Shown: positions 23,473 through 35,183 of the stretch, in pieces | How positions within the stretch are numbered: position 1 is the first letter of the stretch | Layout of the letters: each line of letters starts with the position of its first letter | NCBI GenBank assembly: GCA_011319805.1 | Contig: SJRY01000278.1 | Span: forward strand, 310,001-374,000 | DNA from: Macrocybe gigantea | Lineage: Eukaryota > Basidiomycota > Agaricomycetes > Agaricales > Callistosporiaceae | Direction: 5' to 3' | DNA length: 64,000 nt | Made by a program: the position numbers and the translations under genes | The notes under the pieces: model-generated | Databases searched by the model: none | What the model was told of the DNA's origin: nothing | Seen by the model: only the letters and a program-made list of their open reading frames with translations

Positions 23473-24876
23473 TTACTCAGGCGGAAGGAGAACTTTCCTG
23501 ACTTTAGGCCTCTGCATCAAGTACGGCAAGACTGCACGTCTATGAGAATCAAGGCGTTCCAATGCGTCCAAGATAAGTGGTGCTTCCTTCTCTGTGTACA
23601 TCTTATTAACGATTTGCAGCGCCCTCGATTCCGCCGAAGTGAATTCATCACTGGCCAAAAGAAGCGACCGATTACGTGAAGCGCCCGCATGCTTCCGCAT
23701 TTTCTTGTCCCGCAATTTCCTGAGATATTCTGCGCTCTCGTTCATCCTCTTGACCGTCCATAGATACTGGCACATGAGCGCGAACCTGTCCAGTGCGATG
23801 ATGCGGATAAAGTCCGGTGCAGGACATTCCGCCAAGATGATCTCCCTCCTACCGTCACGGCGATGCAGTGCGGGAAGTTCTTCGAACCCGTATACGTTAT
23901 CCCACCCTGCCAATCTCCAGTCATATTCTACCTCCAGACAGTTCCAATGACGTCGAATGGCTTTCGCTTTACACTCTTCACTACCTGGTTGCAGCTTCCA
24001 GATGCCGATCAAGTTGAACAACTTCAGTTGCCCGTTTTCGATGCTCACGTTGGCTGAGTCTGCCCCCCCATATATGATTCCCATCCGCTCAAACTGTGCA
24101 AATATCTCATAGACCATGGACCTATCGCAGACTTGCAGCTGGCGGCCAGGAGACACGGGCTCGGTTATAAGACCAACGACCTCACCATCCCTGACGATAT
24201 GAGCTAGGATTTTGTGAAGGAAATGCTCCAAACCCATGCTTTGCATCATCAGGTAGTTCCTCATTGCCGTATCAACGTGCTTTCGAAAACGAGGTATGTC
24301 TCCCATCATCACCTCTGGGAGAAACGAAAGCATCCTATCAGTATTTTCTTAGACGCCCGCAGGACCATGTACCCACCGACTTCCCGGCCTCTCCAGTATC
24401 CGGTTCGTAACTCAGAATACCAGAACTGGGTGTATGTGATTTCAGTTTCGTCTATGAGTTCCGCCCAAGTAGGGCAGGTCACTCGGGGCATCTTGCGATT
24501 GGGGATGGGTTGCAGTCTGAAGTTGCCTTTCATGTCGTCAATCAGTTCGACAAAGCGATATTTTCCAAATTCGATATTTGGAAGTAACGCTTGCTGGCGC
24601 AATCAGATGTTATCAGGCCTAACGCATGCTTAAGAAGTGACATACAATGGTCTCGAGACCATATCTCATTATCCTTTCCTTCAACAACTTTTGTTGGGAC
24701 GAGTCTTCGCCTTGCGGACCCTCCACCGTTTCCCTGGCCTGTACGACGAGGGTGTAGCCATCTTTATGGAGCAGGTAATACCGGATATTTGTGTCTTCTC
24801 CCTCTTCGGGGAGCCAGACTCCGCCTATGTACACCACAGTATTAGGAGGAATGGCGCCGACGACTTTCTGTGGCAT
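23473..24876 (-). CDS. Kinase-like fungal protein (probable pseudokinase)
   Basis: I recognise the layout as that of uncharacterised basidiomycete proteins with a remote protein-kinase-like C-terminal part. The start at 24876 gives MPQKVVGAIPPNTVVYIGGV, then WLPEEGEDTNIRYYLLHKDG. After an intron comes QQALLPNIEFGKYRFVELID, then VTCPTWAELIDETEITYTQF and WYSELRTGYWRGREV, then an intron to VMMGDIPRFRKHVDTAMRNY. The kinase-like signal is GLEHFLHKILAHIVRDGEVV, then GLITEPVSPGRQLQVCDRSM and MGIIYGGADSANVSIENGQL. This last segment is where a catalytic HRDxxxxN should lie, but the His-Arg-Asp and a downstream DFG are missing (LFNLIG instead), so catalysis is unlikely. The final exon ends VRKVLLPPE. 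Function is unknown; it could bind a ligand or nucleotide. Confidence 0.7.
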
Positions 24877-25046
24877 TTTTGTGCGTGTGTGGGTGTAAGT
24901 AGGGTCACTTGTGTTGTTCAAGATGATCGTTTGTTTCCAAAGCGAGGCCACGTTTAGCGCAGGTGGCAGCACGCCTCTGAATGGCCTTTTGTGGCGAACT
25001 TTTTCATACCTTCCAAACTAGGTAAGTGGTCTTCTTACAGTCATGC

Positions 25047-25540
25047 TCACCCCCACCTTCGTTGACCATAAATTGCCCTGTCAACATATTTCAAAATCCT
25101 TAGACTCAGCGCGTTATCTTTCTCAAAGTCCTCTGGGAGCATTTGATTGATATTGTTGATACCAATGTGGAGTAATTCGGCAGCGCTCTGCTGCTACGCC
25201 GACCCAGAGACCACCTGGACAAATTGTGACCCACCAAAGCCGAAAACGGAATATCACCTCGACTTGTTTCGTTGTGATCTATGGTTTGCTTTTTGCCTTT
25301 TTTCGTACAGAAAACTTTTTACTCACCTCCGCATCTTCTAAACCGCTGGTACCACAGCTTCGCCCACCGACATCTTTTTCGTAGCATCTTATTGCATGTA
25401 GTCTCCAGAGCGCCTCTTCTCAAAATAAAGTCTGGTAAGTAAATTCTCCACGATGTATTCGGAAAGTTCGCCGATGTGTCTTTATCGATGCCTGCTCTGC
25501 ACAGGATGCTCTCAATCACACTATATACTCGACACACGGT
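25047..25540 (-). CDS. Possible small gene upstream of kinase-like gene, unrecognised
   Basis: Two coding-like pieces lie on the minus strand. The first (about 25540-25325) reads SVIESILCRAGIDKDTSANF and, after a possible short intron, DFILRRGALETTCNKMLRKR. A GTGAGT donor follows at about 25326. The second (about 25190-25047) reads SAAELLHIGINNINQMLPED then FEKDNALSLRILKYVDRAIY, ending at a TGA at 25047. The amphipathic, charged composition looks translated, but I recognise no domain and no start codon is certain. It may be a fragment of a gene or part of a longer 5' portion of the kinase-like gene. Confidence 0.25.
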
Positions 25541-28518
25541 GCGACTATGGCAAACACACGGGACAGGCGTGTCCTAGCCAAAAATCCACTGTTAAAATCA
25601 TTGAAACTCCAAATTGCGCCGAGTGTAAATGAACTACGATAGTGAGTCTCGATTATCCGTCTCGCGGTATTCATAAATCCCATAGGCTCCATTAACTTTA
25701 CTCAAGTGGTTATCGTCAAGACTAATTTTTCCATGAAAAAGCGTAATGATGAGTACTTTTACCGTCGCTCGCTCCTTTCACGTCCTCTCTATGTTGCTCC
25801 TGTCTTGCGCCTCATAGGAGTGATGCGAGACGCGACAGTCTTGCTCGCTCAGCATGTCCTAGCTGCCACTGTAGCGCGATAATCGGACTCGCCGAAAGTT
25901 TCCCTCCTTATCATATCCTCATGTCTATTGTGCTGTCTTCATATCATGTTCTGCATGTACTTGTCGTTAATGTCTTATCCCTTGTCGCCTGTACCTCCAG
26001 ATAAAATAGTAATGCTGTAATCGACTTGACGTGTTTGAAGCTTGACTATTTCTTCTTCATTGCTCGCTTCTGGTTCCTTCGACTTTTGCATGAAGTCCAA
26101 GCAAATATTCGTCGAAGAGGAATAACAGACATTCATCCGGCAGTCCCTGGCCTTCTCCGAATCCGGTACGATACGAAATCCACAACTCCAGATCTAACAA
26201 CAAACTACCACAGCTGATCGGAACGAGGACAGGAGGCAACGATACTGGACCGCACCGAACATTCGATGTCCTCCCGTTCGAAAGCCCTTGCTGTTTCAGA
26301 AAAATATTCTAAATGGCTTGTATGTTGGAAAGCTAATTTTGGCCGGCCGTATTGACTTTCGTTTCTAGAATATCAGTCACGTTCTTGGGTCGGCCCGAAG
26401 GAGAAATAGAGGTACGAAGATAGCGCTAATCATGGCCTTTTTGAGGACAGCGCCCGGAACGGACTCGGAAAGCTTGTTTCTGTCCTAGCATCGTTAGCCA
26501 CAGCGTAGGCCTAATAGCGAAAACAAAAGGAAGACGAGAATTCCGCTCGATATTTAGGATACACAAGACAACGCGGGCCAGGCAACAGGCATACAGATAC
26601 ATAGAGCTGACGAAGAACATACCTCGTCGAGACAGCCGCCGGCATCTTAATATGTTACATCACCGGAGTAGGACACAAAGGAGTACCATCCCCGAACGCC
26701 CCCCTCCACCCAACATGTGACGGTACATACGAGCCGAGTCATAGCCTGTCCTTCGACAAGTCGAAGGACCTACCATCACTGCGGGTGGCAACATGCTGTA
26801 GGACCTGGCCCATTCATAATACTCACCTCCATGTAGAAATACGGAGTAAAGATCAATATCCAATCCAGAATGCCAAGTCTTCTGGATGCACTACGACTAC
26901 GCGCGGCACCGTAACGGAACAGCTTTCAGGGTCCCGAAAATGTCATGACGGGGCTGTTCAACGAGGAACATCCGAAAATCCGTAAACGGTTAATCTGCCA
27001 GTTGGACAACCTCTTGTCAGGAAAACACGTCCAGGTGGCTTCTACAGATCGTCCTGTTGGTATGGTCCTCTATTGACATATCGATTCGCAACTCGACGTG
27101 TGGAAGAAGGGCTTAGGAAAGCTCGATAGTGAAGCCGAGAAGTACGGAAGGAGCCAATAACTATATATGGACAGCAGCAGGTGGAGAGTGGTACAACTGT
27201 GCGCCTGAGGGTCGGAGACGCTGGCCAGTTTGTAGGTGTTAGTGTTGGTGGACACAGATGTATGTATGCACATAAACGTCGAGCGCCCTTCCGGGCGCGA
27301 TCCTGGAGGAAATGCAGTCAAATAAGAAGCAGTAAAATTTAGACCTGATCACGTAGATATTCTCCGGAATGGACAAATCATATTTCACTGTGCATTACGC
27401 GCAGCGTCGCCACCCGCGGTATCCGCGGTTGGTGTCCAATGACTCGAGTCGCGAGAAAAGCAAAGCTCTCTTATAAATCCCGGGTTCCAAAATTCAGCGA
27501 AGGAATTCTCGACGAGTAACAGAGGCTCCTTTACCAAAAAAAAATCAGTTCAGCAACTGATTGTCCGCGGCACTTCAGCACTTGCAAAAAGAGAAAAGTT
27601 AGTATTTACGGAAACTTCTGCGAAAGGATAATACAGACCACTTGGGTAGATCCGTACGTTCAAGAGCATCCTGGGCGCTGAACTTGACCTCTGATTCCCC
27701 TACTTTACATTAAAAAAATGCGGGGTGTTCCGGAAGCGGCGCTTGACCATTATTTCGCGTTCATACACGTTTGCGGGTTCAAAAACACCGACTGTGAATA
27801 TTGGTTTCGTTTGCACTTGTGGGGTTAAGGAAAATAGCTGTTTCTTGAAAAAAAAAGGGAAAAAATGGAGATAGGTATTCCAATCGCTCCAGACAAATCT
27901 TGGACAAAAGGGCTTAACGACCTGGAATGCAGATACGCAGTTGGCATATTTTCTACCAACACTGCTTCTGGAAAGTCCCAATTCGAGCTGGATGAAAAAT
28001 CAAAGAAATGCCACATCAGATGCACAGGTATCTGCTCAAGCAGCTTCCTTGTTGCAATCTTCGACATCGTCTGCTTTTCTGGTCGCTAGTGCAGGTGAGG
28101 ACACTTGTTCACGGCACAAACCTCGGCGGTATTGACGGCGTGATGGTCACGTTAAATACACGTGACCGAGACCGCTTGTGCCGGTCGCAGGAGGGAGGAA
28201 GATGTAAGTATTTTAGGATGGAAGCAGGTTACAGGACATGATATATGTTAGGTAGCTGTATCAAACAGTCCGATCAATAGATAAACCCGCCGGAAATGCA
28301 CCAGAAAAAAAAGGCGACTGACATCTATGAGGTCGAGTGATTGGCAACCTATAACACTGAAGACACCAGAGATGATAATACCGCGATAAGCTCTGTAAAG
28401 GGTATATGTCTTGCTTAAATTATCGTATGTAGCAAAGAGTAAGGGAGAGCGATAATAACGACGAGAAACGAGGAGCCCGTGTGATAACAAAGCACCCAAT
28501 GATCGTAAGTGACCTTGA
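25541..28518. other. Gene-poor region, nothing assigned
   Basis: About 3 kb with only short open frames on both strands and no recognisable domain. It includes a perfect 10-bp inverted repeat at 26748-26769. Frames around 27,860-28,240 (+) and 27,700-28,067 (-) overlap each other and look like chance. No tRNA or rRNA signature was seen. Confidence 0.4.
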
Positions 28519-29406
28519 TCAGAACAACGCAGAAAACCCGAGCGCCACAACGCCCATTCCTGCAGCGAGAACGCGTTGAGCGGCGCTGGAGACCTGTTCT
28601 GCGCCAGAATGGAGGGTGCCACCTGACAGACCACCAGCAGCCTGTACGGCACCGCTCATGAAGTTCTGTCCGCAAGTGTCGGTGACGGACTTGTAGAGGT
28701 CAGTCTGACCCTTGAGCAGGATGCTCTTGGCCAGGCCGGGTCCAAAGGGCGTGTTGGATTCGTAGTTGATGTACGAAGTCAAGATATTACGCGTGCAGGT
28801 AGTGCACAAGGAGCTGCTGTCGGTAGAGTTGTGGAGGAAAAGGAAGGGGATGTTGGAAGAGCTGAATGTGTCCGCATTGGGGATTTGGCCAGGAAGAGCG
28901 AGGACGTTTTGCGAGTCCTTTGCGTCGGAAGGCGCCCAATTCTTGGACTGGATGACGCAGAAGTTGCCTGCGTCGTCCTTGGAGCACAGTGCCGTCCTGA
29001 AAGGCGCAAGCGTGTACAAAACCTCGTAGTCCCTCAAAACGTCACTGTTGCTCATCATGTCCGTTTGGCACGACTGCCAGAACTTGGCGGATGCAGTGCG
29101 GAGAGCGCTGTCGCACTGACTGCCAACCGAATCCGAGCACAAGGTCGCTAACGACGATGGGGTGGGCGCGCCCGATGTGCTGTTGGTCGCTGAGCTCAAA
29201 GCCGACAGACACGTCGAGAGGTTTGCGTCGCTATTGAGACTCGTCAGAAAGCTCTTGCAGCCGTCGCTGATCCCATCGGGAATGTTTGTCTGAGGAAAAA
29301 GATATAGTCAGAACGATGCCGCACCCAGCACGTAAAGCAACCATACCGCTGACTGAGCCAGAGCGGCCGAGACGAGTATGGATGCAGCAGCAAAGGTTTT
29401 TAACAT
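28519..29406 (-). CDS. Secreted GPI-anchored DUF7729-type protein
   Basis: Predicted cell-surface protein. The start at 29406 gives MLKTFAAASILVSAALAQSA, a signal peptide, interrupted by an intron (GTATGG...CTCAG) that joins to TNIPDGISDGCKSFLTSLNS. The body has the cysteine pattern I associate with DUF7729: SDGCKSFLTSL, ANLSTCLSAL, LATLCSDSVGSQCDSALRTA, FWQSCQTDM, FRTALCSKDDAGNFCVIQ and CTTCTRNILTSYINYES. The C-terminus is Ser/Ala/Gly-rich and ends with a hydrophobic stretch, GMGVVALGFSALF, after a small-residue site, as for a GPI-anchor signal. No enzymatic residues are visible. It is divergent from the cyanamide-hydratase-like gene, 397 bases away. The surface location is well supported; its role is unknown. 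Confidence 0.8.
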
Positions 29407-29803
29407 GGCGAAGAAAGGAGTGGACGAGTTTATTGTCGACGACGACGAACTATAGACGTTGCTTAAGACGTTTGTTGGGGGGAAGGAACAGGCAGCGTGC
29501 ATTGTCCTCATTTTGATGTCATAATATGTACAAACAGAGATGTAGCAACGCCAATCACGCCTGTCAGGCAGCAACTTGAAATGCCGTTGACGCGCTCAGA
29601 GATCCAAAGTAGTCATCTTGTAAGTAGTCACTACGGCCAGGTTGAGCGCTCCAGCACGCTTCAACCAGGATCCGAATGGTATTTTATCCCGGAATTAAAT
29701 TTCTATTGATTCTTACTAATAGGACTCCGTCACTTGACCATAGTTTGTTCAGCAAGAAGTCTGGGGCTTGAGAGCCAGGCTGTGACCCAACCAGACATCC
29801 GTC
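29407..29803. promoter_or_regulatory. Divergent promoter region, DUF7729 and cyanamide hydratase
   Basis: The two genes point away from each other and share these 397 bases. No gene is seen inside. A shared regulator is possible but no specific site is recognised. Confidence 0.35.
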
Positions 29804-30940
29804 ATGGCACAACAGCGCATCATGTCTGATCCTAATATCGCATTCTACGGTTTCACGCCTGTTGCGCGGGATCCTGACGTTTTGTTTGACGGCCATCCGA
29901 CAGCCAGCGGCGATCACCCGAAGCAAGACCTCTTTCATGCAGACGACTTTCCCCTGCCCGGTTCCCCACTTGCGCGAAAGGCCAGAGAATTCGCCAAGGT
30001 GCGATTCAGGCCACAATCACCGTTAGCCTGTCTCTGTGATGCAACAACTGATAACATATTAGAACGAACTCCCCGAGGCGACGTTCAATCACAGCAACAG
30101 GGTTTATGTCTATGGTCAGCGAGTGCTAACAATGGCTACAAGGCGACCCGTCCTAATACAACCTTTGTCTCAGGTGTAGCTCTCGTCACTACGCACTTCC
30201 CCTCCTGGATCTACGACCGAGAGGTGCGCTGCACTGCGTGGAACGCGTTGGCAAGCCAATGTTCATGCGAGTCTCCAGACTTACTACCTCGCATGTATCC
30301 TGCATGATATCGGCACCGCCGACCGCTTCTTGGCGACGACAAAGATGTCGTTCGAATTCAAGGGTGCCATAATCGCTCGGGACCTCATCATCCAGTCGGG
30401 TGGCGTGGAAGATCAAGCTGATAGCGTTTGTGACGCCATTATCAGACACCAGGACATATTCGTCAAAGGGTGAAGGTCCTTTTCATGACAGGTTGTAAAT
30501 TATTGTTCTGACGGGGGCTTCCTCCTTTTCTACAGAGGTAATATCACAATGATCGGGCAGATCTTGCAGCTGGCCACGATCTTGGGTACGTCGTACGATA
30601 ATAGTTCCCTCCTGCGTTCATTCAGTTTGCCTATCACGCCTCCTAGATAATGTGGGGATGTAAGCGTTTGTGCGCCTGCGTCCATCTTCATGCTGCTGAT
30701 GCTTGCCGCCCAATCAGCCGCGCCAACCTGATTCATCCCAAACTCATCGAGTCCACCTGCGCTGCCTTCCCACGCCTGGGCTGGACCGAAAAATTCGCCC
30801 AGACGATCGAAAAAGAGCTCAAGCTGAAGCCGTGGTGCCACAGCTCGACGTTCGAGATCCCGAACTGGAGAGAAGGCACGCAGAGCAAATTTGCTACCGA
30901 TGTCCGCAACAACCACGTCATGAAGCCGTATGACGAGTAA
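29804..30940 (+). CDS. Cyanamide hydratase-like HD-domain protein
   Basis: The family (yeast Ddi2/Ddi3, Myrothecium Cah) hydrates cyanamide to urea with a metal held by an HD domain; the natural substrate here is not provable. The start at 29804 gives MAQQRIMSDPNIAFYGFTPV and the first exon ends REFAK. Exon 2 has NELPEATFNHSNRVYVYG, whose His is the first metal ligand. Next is VALVTTHFPSWIYDRE, then TYYLACILHDIGTADRFLAT, with the HD pair, and KMSFEFKGAIIARDLIIQSG then VEDQADSVCDAIIRHQDIFV with the next His. NITMIGQILQLATIL follows. The C-terminal exon reads RANLIHPKLIESTCAAFPRL and KPWCHSSTFEIPNWR, ending MKPYDE at 30940. The usual family order is kept. Six or so short introns are inferred. 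Confidence 0.85.
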
Positions 30941-32031
30941 AATTCTCCTGCTTTTTTCCCCGTGCCTCGTGGCACCTTCTATCGCGTTCCGGCTTCCTGG
31001 GTCCTTGCTTCACGGTCTTGCGGACGTCCACGGGCAGGCGTATGAGCTTGGTTCACCTTCGGCATTTTTCGCACATCAGCTTTTCGACCCTTAAACTTTT
31101 GTACTTTTTCGCATTGCTCGGTATCCTATCAAGTGTCCTGTTTTTCTCAGGTCCGCCCCATGCACCGCGAACGAACGATTAGGCCTCTTCCCCGACCTTA
31201 TCGTTCTTCATGGAGCCTGACGATACGTAAATATATGTATTTCTTCATCCCTCAAGGGGCGCAATGCACCGCTTAGTCTTCCGAATGAAAACCATTCTTG
31301 ACAACGCCTTCATTCCGCTTCATCAAAAAGCGAAGGAGAAATACGGGATGTGATGGCGTGCGGCGAACATATGCTGCTGACACCATCATCTGGAACTTAA
31401 GGGCAGTGTGCGAGCCAACGTTGATCAGAAGTAACGATTTTCTCCGTATGAAAAGGAACTCCATGTAAGCGAACAATACGCCAGATTTTGAGGCTTTGTT
31501 CTGATCTAAGCGAGATATGTATCTTCTAGGAGCATCAAGGCTTGACGGTCTCTAATAGATGCGCCCTTGCACCGCAGAACTAGCTACATGAACAACGAGA
31601 TCATGTCGTAAGAACTCCCACATGAAGCGCGAGAAACAAGGCCGCCGGATCCGTCTCTCTCTTGCTTATGTTTACGACACACGCAGATATGTTAAAACTT
31701 GCCTCCGTGGCAGACAACGCCATTCGTGGCCCGACTTGTCGCTAGCAATCAAGATAAGTGATGCAAACCCACGATCATACGGCTTGCACAGTACGGACGA
31801 AAAGAAGGAAATCCCAAGTCCAAGACGGGCGGCTTGTTCTCGCGGCTGTCACAGCGGTTTGGAGATATGACTCTTTCACACAGCCGAGGTGAGAAAGCGT
31901 GGAAGGGTTTTCCGCAACCGCCAACGGCCAATCGGGTATACAAAAATTTTCAGAGGACATTCCTATTAATTTAGAGAGCTACGATGTGAAGAAGTAGAAA
32001 AGAGACGCTCGAGAAGAAGACCTATCACGTC
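30941..32031. other. Intergenic, no supported gene
   Basis: Convergent space between the hydratase gene and F-box gene 1. Short frames only. I see no mobile element. Confidence 0.4.
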
Positions 32032-34106
32032 TTAAAGGTCGCACACTTTGTGAAGACTGAAAATTCCAAGAATCGGGTGCCCGTTCTTCACGGGTACACT
32101 CGATCGCACTTGGCCCACAAAGGCAACTCCGTACCGCAAATAGCCTTCAAAGATCCAAGTCCCCAGATTTTCTTCGTCAGCATGCTTCTGCATTGTGTTC
32201 CTTTGTTTAGAATCCAACACAAACGCAAGTGAGAGGGAAACGGAAATGCGACGAACTGGTTTCCTTTTGATGGCAATCATTCCATCTGCTCGGACTCTGC
32301 CAGCAAACTTGTAGCCACCCCAAGCCTGTTCGTGATCGTGAAGGGTCTGGTGAACAGAAATCCCGAATGACGAAGGAAATGAAAAAGCCGGCATTCAGTT
32401 CAATCGTGGTGGGCATACAATCCAAGAGAAATCGATTCACCTCACCAGCGATTACGACATCCAACGCTTCATTCGGATCCCTGGCAGACGCTGCGTCGCT
32501 AGGCGAATTTGGGGTATATTTCTCGTAACCGAGACCGCGCGAACGTGCTTCGAAGTCGTCTCCATGCTAGAAGAACGAGTAACAGCGAAGAAGGTTGAAG
32601 ACGCCAATGGCCGAATGTGGCGGTGGCAAACTGACCTTTAATCCTGGTACGCGACTTGGAGAGCCGAACGGTTCATCTGGTGGGAATGGGACATGAGGGC
32701 TGTAGCAAAAGTATTCTGATATGGCGCATTGCATAGGTTTCAGGCAGCGGTACTGTTCGCCGGAGCCCGTTGATGGGCTGCTGTGGTCAGATTTCGGCTC
32801 TGTGATGCAGGAAAGCTGTACAAGGCAAGGGGAATCATTATAGAAGAACGGGCCGAGCGGTCAATCACAAGAGACAATGGATGTCAAAAAAGCGAGGCGA
32901 ACCATGTAAGTGCCTTCCCATACACCCGTAAGCGTACCCGGGGTATGAAAACACGTCGGGGACGTGGGCAGCCATAGCTGTCGCGGGCAGCTCTGCAAAA
33001 CTCGACGTCGCGCTTAAAGTGACGAAGACTTGCGGCGTAAGCGGGAAACATAGATGGCCGCTCGGCAGCGGCTACAAGCTCTGCGAAAAGCGGCGCTCTG
33101 CAAGCCGCCATGGCACGGAAGTCTTCCATTGTTGGACCGGAGCGTTCGGCGGCAATAGCGGCAGCTCGGTTCTCGGGAATGTGAGGTGGGATGGTGAGCG
33201 TTTGGAGTGCTTCGAAGGCGAATACGAGAATGATCGCAGCAGTCGTCGGGTCTGGACAAGCGGGCGGTGTCTGACGAATACCCCACATCGCTCGATCGGA
33301 ATCATCTGCTGGGTTGATGGATGGTGAGGTATCTCCGCGTGACGATCTTCTCTGACCAAGGCACATTGCTGATTGCGGGAAATTCAGAACAGATGCCTGA
33401 AGCAGCCGCGCAAGCATGTGAGCGGTAGTAATCGTAGCATAGTTACAGCCTTTCCCCCCTTACTTTGAAGCCGGTCATGGCGTATCTGACAAGCGCGTTG
33501 TGCATATCTTGTCGCGTAGTCTCCGGCAAGTTGACGAGATCATCTGGAGAAGAGTTCCAATATCGCACGGGTCGCGAGAAAAGCAAGGGCAAGCTCACCA
33601 TGAGAAACCGTGCAACAAAGCAGCCAGATTGCGAGGGCATTAATCTCAGAATCCGATTCGTTGATTGGGTCCACAACGCCGGTTAGACGGGCTCGGGCAA
33701 AGGACATGATAAAGTCGGAGAAACCACATTTTGCCAGGTGGGCCCTATTCAATCCGTCGTCTTCGACGATGATGCGAATAGCGGCCCAGAGTTCTTGTTG
33801 AGAGTTGTGGGGTGAAATGTCACGACGTCGAGCACGCCGCAGGACGCGACACCGGTCGAGCAGCTCGGCCGCCAGGACTGTGTCTGTGAGAAGCGAGTGC
33901 AGGTGGGTGGTGCAAGTGAACTTGGCCCTGAAGATATTGGCATACAGATGGGGACATTTTTCGACGCTGAGCGAGCGCCGGATTGCAGAGTTCGTTAAGA
34001 GGAGATTCCCCAGGTCGCCGGGTGGGTCCAGCGGAGAGGACGTGGCGGTAAGGAAAGCGATGAGCTGCAAGACGTCTCGCGGAATTTGCTCGAGGAAAGA
34101 AGCCAT
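32032..34106 (-). CDS. F-box-like protein, paralogue 1 of local family
   Basis: The start at 34106 gives MASFLEQIPRDVLQLIAFLT, the F-box-like helix start, then PPGDLGNLLLTNSAIRRSLS and KCPHLYANIFRAKF. This matches the two plus-strand paralogues downstream. The middle exon (about 33,417-32,900) has TIPPHIPENRAAAIAAERSG and PTMEDFRAMAACRAPLF, corresponding to IPPHLYKPTHRSREIASALR in paralogue 2. The C-terminal domain reads DVVIAGE, then HEQAWGGYKFAGRVRADGMI and AIKRKP. After an intron comes NLGTWIFEGYLRYGVAFVGQ, a beta-rich module shared by all three. The stop is at 32032. In Agaricomycetes such proteins form large families and are thought to be SCF adaptors, but the C-terminal module is not an LRR, WD40 or Kelch. 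Several introns; exact borders are approximate. Confidence 0.72.
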
Positions 34107-35183
34107 CGGTCTGGGTAAGAATGAGGCGATGCAAAACATCTTTTAAGGACGGCCAGTGAGCGCCCAGACACAAGTTTACATATTATGCAAAGACGTGTGT
34201 GGCGAAGTCTGAGCACATCATTGCTGCAGCGTTTTGATCTCTGGATCCAGCTTGCCTTTCTGAAGGAAATAATTCAAATCTGCTTTCGCCCGTCATTTCA
34301 TTTATAGCCTTCAATCGATGGAAACGCACGATCTGATCAAGATGGCCTCGCAGCCAGGAGCTTCATCATCTGAGTAATACAGACGGAGTGCCTCCGTTCC
34401 AACGGATGGAAAGCATGCCCCTGGGGATGGAAGGAAAAGAAAAGGCAAATCCACGTGAAAAGACCAGAAGGCGAGTGCACCCATGCCGAATAGAGTTGGC
34501 AAGGGCAAGGAAAGGGCTCTATGACGAAGTTTTTATTAATCACTTACCTAACTGGGAGTCGCGTCTTGCGGGGATAATGGAAAATGTATTCCATGTCTTG
34601 TTGTGTGCTTGGAGATAGAGCAGCACAGAGCTCGAAGCTGTTGACATGTAAAAGATTGACAAGAGAAGTGAGCGCAAATTAACGGTCAACGCTCTTACTG
34701 CTTGTCGCGGTGGAAAAAAAAAAAGGAATCGAGTTAACAATCATCGAAAAATCGGCACTTACCACAGCCCACTTGGCTGCGACCCTGGCTGCCTGGTGGT
34801 GTCGGTTTCCGGCACATTGGCGGCACGCGTTGCGTTCACGAACCAGCTCATTTTACAGGTCTGCGGTGCATCTTTCATTTCCGACATCAAAGGTGCTTTC
34901 GGCGAGCCTAATACTATTCCACAAACATTCTGTGCACCATTTTCTGTGATCCGAATGCTTCATGACATGCCATGACACAACTCAACGCGAATAAATGGTT
35001 CCTGATGACGATGAGCAGCTTCCGGCCATTTTTTATCTTCGAAGTAAAATGTACCGAAGTGTGCTGCTTAGTTGATCGCATCACGCAACTCTTCACTATT
35101 CGACTTACACGCCAATCTATGCACTACGTTGGGAAGATCAAGGAGGCGCCAACTTAGAGTTCTATTAATAGGTTATCGGAAGT
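34107..35183. other. Intergenic, no supported gene
   Basis: F-box gene 1 starts at the left and eEF1B ends at the right, both on the minus strand, so this holds the F-box 1 promoter and the eEF1B 3' flank. No coding sequence was recognised. Confidence 0.4.

Noticed and set aside
27825..28089. Overlapping opposite-strand frames of 74-93 codons
   Set aside because: Neither strand shows a domain or consistent exon structure; they probably open each other by chance.
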